Shown piece by piece: positions 57,350 to 64,000 of a DNA stretch of 64,000 bases. Numbering within the stretch: position 1 is the first letter of the stretch; every line of letters starts with the position of its first letter. A program made the position numbers and the translations under genes. The notes below the pieces were generated by a model that did not search any database, was not told the DNA's origin, and was given only the letters and a program-made list of their open reading frames with translations. Source of the stretch: Saposhnikovia divaricata (Eukaryota > Streptophyta > Magnoliopsida > Apiales > Apiaceae); assembly GCA_036435485.1 (NCBI GenBank), contig CM071598.1, positions 174,168,148 through 174,232,147 of the forward strand, written 5' to 3'.

Positions 57350-60300
57350 TATAAGAACCCAGATTTTTGATAGAATTAAAACTTTTTAGTATGTAATAAT
57401 ATGGGAATGAATAGTGGTTATGACTGCGATGTAACGAATGTCTATTAAATGAATGGAATGGATTTGAATTCAATTATTTACATGTCATGCAGAATACTTT
57501 TGGTTGACGGCATAGGTAAGAATGATCTATCTCCTAAGGATATAAGTATATTACTTCAAGTAAGATTATTCTTGTGTCATCCAAATCAATATCTATTATA
57601 AGTCCAGCGGTTCCGTAAAAAGGTTAAGAAGCACTCGAGAGTGAACCAGGTTCATTTTCCTAATTATAGGAATTAAATTAAAATAAGTGATGAATAGTGA
57701 TTTTGGTGGAATTTGGAATATTATTATAATAATGATATACCCGGTATTCGGAACGGATTTCTGAGTTCGTATTAGTGATCCAGGAAGAAAATAAGTGTAT
57801 GTAAAAGCCGTCGGATTCAGAAAAAGAGCACTTTTATTTTCTCCGAGATTTCCCTGGACACTACAAGACTTAAGGAGTTATAAAAGGGAATTAAGGAATT
57901 TAAATTCGAGAAGTATTAAGTAAGATGAAGAATAGTATTAGAAATATTAAGAAGGTTTTCGGTAAAACCCTAACTAGAAACGAATGAGTTATTCCCTCGA
58001 ACGATCAACGAACAAGCAAGGAAATTGAGTAATACCCGGACAAAGGAACGAATAAATAACCAAGAGACAAACAAGTGCAATTGGTGGGAAAAGGAGAAAC
58101 CCAAGTAACATCCTTATAAGTCAACTACAAGATGAGTGGTGTAATTGCATTCTTGCAAAAATGGAGTTGTTTGTTGTAGTGCCAACACTTGGCCCAATGA
58201 GGAAGCAACAAGTGGCACCATTGGATTGCCAACAACACATTAAAAGAGATGCATCCATTATATATGCAAGGGTTATACATGTATTAGCCATAAATCACCA
58301 AAACAAAACAAACCACCACCATTTTTCTCCATTTCTTCATAAAAATCTGCCCATTCTTAGCTAATTGGAAGTCCAACTTCCAACCATCACTTGTTCTTCA
58401 AATTTTTATGGTAAGTACTACATATCATGGTAATGATCTCCTAGAAATTTTAGCTTCAAATTCATCTTTTATCATTTTCAAATAAATCATCAAAGATGAT
58501 GATGAATAGTGTTCTTCATAAACTAACTTTTATTTCTTGATTTCTTTTGATTATTCAAGCTATACTAAGGCTAGATAAGGGCTAAACAAGGCTTGATAAG
58601 TTCATACATACACCAAGGAAGGTATACCACTCTTGAAAACCAAGCTCTTAGTTTAAGTTTTGGTATTTTAGATGAGTTATATGGATTTAATGCATGTTTA
58701 GGACCTTAAGATTATGATTGGGATTTATTAAATGTGAAATTAGTTTAGATGAACGGAAAGACATTGCTTGGTCTTAGTTCATGGTTGAATAACATGTAAA
58801 TGTTGTTTGGAGTGGAAACTATGATTATTGGATGGTTTGAAATTTGGAAATCATGTAAACATAGCCGTCGTAATGCCCGATTGTCGTTAGCCTTAAGAAA
58901 CCGTGATTAGCAGTAGCATGAACACACTGTCCAGTCTCGGATTTTGCCATGAAAGGCTAGATTATGTTATAAGCTTCGTTTTGATATAAAGATCACGTGA
59001 AACGGACTTACGGTTTAGGATTTATGACTAAATTACTAAAAGTAGTTCGAATCCGTAAACAAAAGTTCGTAACTGAAATTGAACCCTCGTAAGCAATGTA
59101 ACGTCATGGCGAATCTTGGTAAATAAATACTAGGGGTAAGAAGGAAGGTGTGAAAGAAAACCGTATGTCAAAAAGAGCATTTTTCGATTTATTAAAAATG
59201 TTCGAGTCAAGGTTAAACGAGAACGAACCCCTAAAAGACGACTCTTTTATAACTTTGGTAAAACGCTTAGAAAACGGGCGATAAAACTCGGAGTAAAATA
59301 TTGGTTCGTAACGATCGACCTTAGAACTCATATGACTTAAGTATGTCCCAAGTATAAGTGCAGTGACATGTCGTATTAACGAACGAATGCCGGGTCGGAT
59401 CAGTGATAATAAGTAATCCACTAAAAGGGGTATAACGAGATGACTCGAGAACGTGTTTCGATTTAAGTATAACTTAACGTTTAATATGTTAAGTGATTAA
59501 TTCCGAATGCCTTGGCTATTTATAGATCACCAGGCTGAACCGGGACCCGCTACCACTACCCCTTACCGTACTCGACTACCAGGCAAGTTTCAATTCCCTT
59601 CTTTTAGGCTGTTGTTGTGATTGAATAAATATATATATATGATTGCTGATATACATATGCCATTGCATGCATGCCTACTTTCAAGTTGAATTGATATACT
59701 TGTTCCCTAAATGTTATTGTTGGCTTATAAGCTAGATAGTTATATATCAGTTATAAGCCGGTTATTGTAAGACCCTCATAGAAGGGCGTATATATCTTAT
59801 TAATCAAAAATAGACCGGGAGTCAATATTCCTTGATATATCGAGATTACCTCGGAAGAAAATATTTAAGTAAATATTTTCTATTATTTGGGCGACGAATA
59901 TTATTTGAATATTCGTTCGAGACTAATTATTTTGACGATCCTTACTTCAAATAATTATTTGAACGTAACTATTCAACGAATAATATTTCTCAATATTCAT
60001 TCAGAGTCGAATTGATTATCGACTATTATTTCGAATATTCTTCTAAAGATGAGACTATTAAATGAATATTATTTTGGATATTCTTTTAGATTATTATTTT
60101 ATTAAATCAATATTACTTTTGAATATTCATTTAAGATATTAAATACTTGATGAATATTATTTTAATATTCATCTGAAGCTTGATTTAATTATCGAATATT
60201 ATTTCGAATATTCCTTAAGGCTTGGATTACTAAATGAATATTACTTGATATTCATTTAGGATATTATTCATTAAATGAATATTACTTTTGAATATTCATT

Positions 60301-61888
60301 TAAATTCCTAATTAATCATGAATATTACCTTAAATATTCTTTTCAGGTCTTATTAATTAATGAATATTGTTTTGAATATTCATTTAAATATTTATTTATT
60401 CAATAAATATTCTCCTGATATTTCTTCAGGGATTATTTTGAGAAATACTCTGATTAAAAATATTCTTTCATATTCCCAAATATTCTTTCAATATTTTAAC
60501 TCAATAAATATTCTCTGAATATTTATTCCATACTTAGAATAATCTCGATAAGGTTAATCTTCTTCGATTATTACAGAAGATATTTCGAAGTCATATTATT
60601 ATTAATCTTATATCAAGAAAGGTTCCCAGACATCATTCATCTTTGAGTCTATCTTCTTAATAATAAGGGAACCTTACTTGGAAAAATGTTATTTATCTTG
60701 TCGACTTCCCGGTCATAAAGTATTCCCTTCACCCGCAACTCGGGTGCTGTTGACTTATTAAGTCGTTGTTTACCTTCTCATCTTTCGAGGGGTAAGATTA
60801 CTGGAACAAGTTGATATCCGTTACCAAGTAATAGCTTGGGAGTTATTGGTAAATTTTCCTTTCCAACTAGATACGACTACTTTGTGGAGTCTTATCAACA
60901 AGTATTATACTTGGGGAAAGGGGGACGAACGTTATATTCAGAATCATGAACTCTATTTGAACTAGGAGTCGTGTAAGAGGCCGAGTAGCGCCGGTCCATC
61001 CCCTTGGCCCAACCGTTGGCCGGGGAGAGCTAGTAAGGCGGTAGACAAGTAAAGCCGTCAGTTCTTCCTTCTACCGGTAGTAAATCTAAATTGAGCTGTA
61101 CGATCTCGACTGATCATCAAGATTGGAACAGCGGGCGCGGTGAATACTCCATCATTAGTTCATCATCCAAATTCATTTATTTCCTGCAACATGATTACTG
61201 TTGGCAGAGTTGGAAAAGAGTCATAACTGGAATTGCAACCCTTTCTTGCAAGTTCCTCTTCTTAATAACGATAATAATATCTCGCTTACTTTGATGTAGC
61301 AGATATTTCTTCAAACAAATACTTTAAGTTACCTTGTAACTTCATCGTTCATATGATACTGGCATCATTTCCGTAAATGCATGGCATATGGTTTAAAAGA
61401 TAGCTTTGAACTGTTTTAAATTATCGTTCAGTTATATATTTGTTGGTGGGCTTTCGCTCACCCTTGCCTTGTTTATATTATGTCACAACAACAGCTAGGA
61501 CAGATGGCTCGCGTCAGGCGCACTCGGCGCAAGCAGGTTACCCGACCCACCGGACTACCCGCTGAGATGCTAGCCGCCATTGCTGAGGTAGCATAGTTAG
61601 ACAGCTTTTGTTTCCTGTTTAACTATATGTATAATTAATGTAATCAACGGCAAAACGTTTAAACCTATGATGTTATCCTTTTGGGATTGTAATAACTTTT
61701 ATTCGTAACCCTTTAATGTAAGACTTATTTCAATTTCATCTCTGGGACTATAACTGTTGTGTGTGTGAGTGGTAATTATTGTGGGGTCACAGCATGTGAT
61801 TTATTTATTGTGGACTCAAGTCAAGTATTATGAATGGATGTAAGACCGTAACCACCAGATCCCTGACCCCGGATCTGGGGGTGTTACA
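57350..61888 (+). repeat. 3' LTR of RT-4 (4,539 bp)
   Basis: Near-identical to 46594-51131. Its second base is a rather than g, so it begins TATAAGAACCC instead of TGTAAGAACCC, a change in the terminal dinucleotide recognised by integrase. It contains the same motifs, ladder and terminal hairpin. Confidence 0.96.
61480..61596 (+). CDS. Small basic ORF in the RT-4 3' LTR (38 aa)
   Basis: Copy of the ORF at 50723-50839, identical as far as read. Listed for completeness; in the 3' LTR it would normally not be expressed from the element. Confidence 0.2.
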   Translation: MSQQQLGQMARVRRTRRKQVTRPTGLPAEMLAAIAEVA

Positions 61889-64000
61889 GATATATTGTCC
61901 GAATAGAGTAATTCGATGGTTGAGGACCTAGATAAGAATAATCTACCATCCAGGAAGGAGCTAATGGATCCTTGAAGGGAAATGAGTACGTGCATAGTAT
62001 TTCCCGTACGTGCATAGTATTTCCCGTACGTGCATAGTGTTTCCTGTACGTGCATAGTAATATGGTGGATGAATAGTGATTTTGTAAGTTGGAAAACTTT
62101 TCACTCCACCCTATGTACGGGACGTGATATGGATGTTTCGAAGTTATATTAGTAATACGCGGAGGAAATAAGTGAATGCAGAGACGATCGGAATTCAGAA
62201 ATTCCAAATTCTTTTCGGTATAATATTTGACCGGACAGTGGATTAAATATTATTATAATCCAAGAATTGAGATATTAACTTTGAGGATTTGATATTTTGG
62301 GATGTTATTATATTTGATTTAAGAATGAAGGTAGGAAACCACTGAGGAGTGGTTATGGCTACAATGTAATAATTGATATTTGGAAAGAATGAATGGAATT
62401 CGACTTTATTATTTCTATGTCTTGAAGAATGCTAAAGGGTAACAACATAGGTAAGAATAATCTATCTTCTAAGGGAATAAGATATGGCAATTTCAAGCAG
62501 GAGAATATTCTCATGTCATCCAGATCGGTAACGATTAATCCAGTAGTTCCGTAAAAAGGATAAGGAACGATCGAAAGAGAATACGGACAATTATACAACC
62601 CTAAGAGAACAAGTAAAGAATACAGAATGAATAGTGTTTTGGTGGGAGTATATAATAATATGAGACGACACTATATGGAAGCATTCGGAACGGATTTCCG
62701 AGTTCGTATTAGTGATCCAGGGGGAAAATAAGTGTATGTAAAAGCTGTCGGATTCTGAAAAACCGCACTTTTATTTTCTCCGAGAGTTCCCTGGACACTG
62801 ATAGCCCTAAGTATTTAACGAATGGATTTAAGGAATATAAATTGGAAAGTTAGAAAGAAAGATGGAGAATGATAGTATTAATATTAGAAAGATTCCCGGT
62901 AAACCCTAATTAGAAATCCGTGAAATATTCCTACGAACGATCAATCGAAACGGGCAATAACCGGACACAGAAACAAGCAGAGGAAGCAAGAGTCTTGTGC
63001 AAGCTACTAGAAGAAATATCTAGTAACTACTTAGTTACATAAGTAACTAGCATGTTTGGAGATTAAATAGCACTTAGCAAAAATCAAACCACTAGTTACA
63101 TGAGAACCATCAAAATCTCAACACTTGTCCATCCATTTTCATCATCCTATACATCATCACTTTATTAAAGTGGCTTTTAGATGAGATATTATCTAAACCT
63201 CATCCACTTGATGCATTATTATCACATTAACCAAGCAAAGAACAAAAAAATATCAAACCTCTCTCTCCATTACATCCATTCGACCTATGCTCTAAATTCA
63301 AGACCAAAATCCAACTTCCAACCATCATTTGATCTTGTAATTTTTAAGGTGAGTCCTATAATTCAAGAAACTAATCTCCTAGAAATTTCAAGCCCAAATT
63401 CCTTTGTTTCCATTTTCAAAAAAATCACTAAAGATGATGATGAATAGTGTTCTTCATGTATTAACCTTGTTTTCTTTGAATCTTTTGATTGTTCTAGCAA
63501 GCTTAAGCACTCCTAAGGACCATACAAGGATTAATAAGTGCATACACACCCCAAGGAAGGTATAAAGCTCTTGAAACCCTAACCCTTGTTTGAGATTTAA
63601 GCATGTTTATGATAGTTATAACTTAGTTATGGTTATGTTAAGATTATAAGCATGATTATGTATGGATTTTGGATTAATGATGTAAATAGCTAGATGAACG
63701 GAAAGGCATTGCTTGGCCTCAGTTCATGTATATAAGTCATGTATATGTTGTTTGGGTTGGATACTATGTATATGGGAAGATTCGAAATTGGTAGATATTC
63801 GATTTACAGCCGTTATAATGCCCGATTTTGCAATACCATGTTTTGTATGCCATTTTCCATGTCGAACCCCTACTGTCCAGAGACCTTATATGCCATGATA
63901 GGATAGGTAATGTTCTAAGCTTCGTTTTGATATAAAGATCACGTGAAACGGACTTACGGTTTAGGATTTATGACCAAATTACTAAAAGTAGTTCGAATCC
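61889..64000 (+). repeat. RT-3 3' LTR, continuation after RT-4 (runs off the window)
   Basis: Starts with the second gatat copy (61889-61893) and follows the RT-3 5' LTR from 33064 to about 35176 with only scattered substitutions (for example near 62143, 62908 and 63848). It includes the 20-bp tandem repeat (61986-62061) and tgaatagtg motifs. Whether the 1,474-bp triplication is also present in this LTR cannot be seen. Confidence 0.95.

Larger units (their letters stand above)
46594..61888 (+). mobile_element. RT-4: young, nearly intact Ty3/gypsy (Tekay-like) retrotransposon, TSD gatat
   Basis: A complete 15,295-bp element with 5' LTR 46594-51131, primer site, extra ORF, gag-pol with chromodomain, polypurine tract and 3' LTR 57350-61888. 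It is flanked by gatat at 46589-46593 and 61889-61893. I noticed only about half a dozen differences between the 4.5-kb LTRs, making it the youngest insertion here. It is the most likely source of enzymes for RT-1 and RT-3, or a close relative of that source, though this copy has one stop in pol. Confidence 0.97.
32898..64000 (+). mobile_element. RT-3: non-autonomous Ty3/gypsy element with giant chimeric LTR (visible part, contains RT-4)
   Basis: 5' LTR 32898-40992, primer site 40997-41008, rearranged interior to 46422, then 3' LTR 46423-46593 interrupted by RT-4 and resuming at 61889 to the window end. The visible 3' LTR parts match the 5' LTR with only scattered substitutions. The element therefore moved recently even though its interior has no intact gene, so it was mobilised in trans. 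Its right end and second target duplication are outside the window. Confidence 0.92.

Overview
This is a plant nuclear genome window, most likely from a eudicot; I cannot name the species. It contains one intron-bearing host gene of a plant-specific transporter family. The rest is mostly repetitive DNA dominated by Ty3/gypsy LTR retrotransposons with initiator-tRNA-Met primer sites and a C-terminal chromodomain, as in the Tekay/Del-like chromoviruses. Nothing suggests a bacterial or organellar origin.

Layout. Positions 1-872 are AT-rich intergenic DNA. A two-exon polyol/monosaccharide transporter gene (PLT4-like, 517 aa) lies on the minus strand at 873-3393. Upstream are AT-rich DNA, a minus-strand retroposon with a perfect 17-bp target duplication (4428-5467), and an 840-bp non-autonomous hAT-type DNA element with an 8-bp duplication (5772-6611). 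Next come promoter-like, LTR-like sequence on the minus strand (about 7000-7780) and a 36/44-bp hairpin-forming tandem array (7780-8025 and 18448-21608).

Four related LTR retrotransposons, all plus strand, then fill the window. RT-1 (8026-18447, TSD tcttt) splits the tandem array; it keeps an extra ORF and gag but has lost nearly all of pol. RT-2 (from 21609) sits at the far end of the array and carries a complete but multiply broken extra ORF plus gag-pol. RT-3 (from 32898) is inserted in the 3' LTR of RT-2. It has a very long 8.1-kb chimeric LTR with a 1,474-bp segment in triplicate and a scrambled, non-coding interior. RT-4 (46594-61888, TSD gatat) is inserted in the 3' LTR of RT-3. It has nearly identical 4.54-kb LTRs and a 1,570-codon gag-pol interrupted by one stop. 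The outer 3' ends of RT-2 and RT-3 lie beyond the window.

How they work together. All four share the primer site, a hairpin plus polypurine tract before the 3' LTR, and conserved LTR blocks. RT-4 (and formerly RT-2) encodes the enzymes, while RT-1 and RT-3 look like defective passengers mobilised in trans. The most notable observations are a fragment resembling a poly(A)-binding-protein RRM carried by both passengers, the triplicated LTR segment ending at the first primer-site base, a conserved unknown ORF upstream of gag, and covarying hairpins in the satellite and at the LTR ends.
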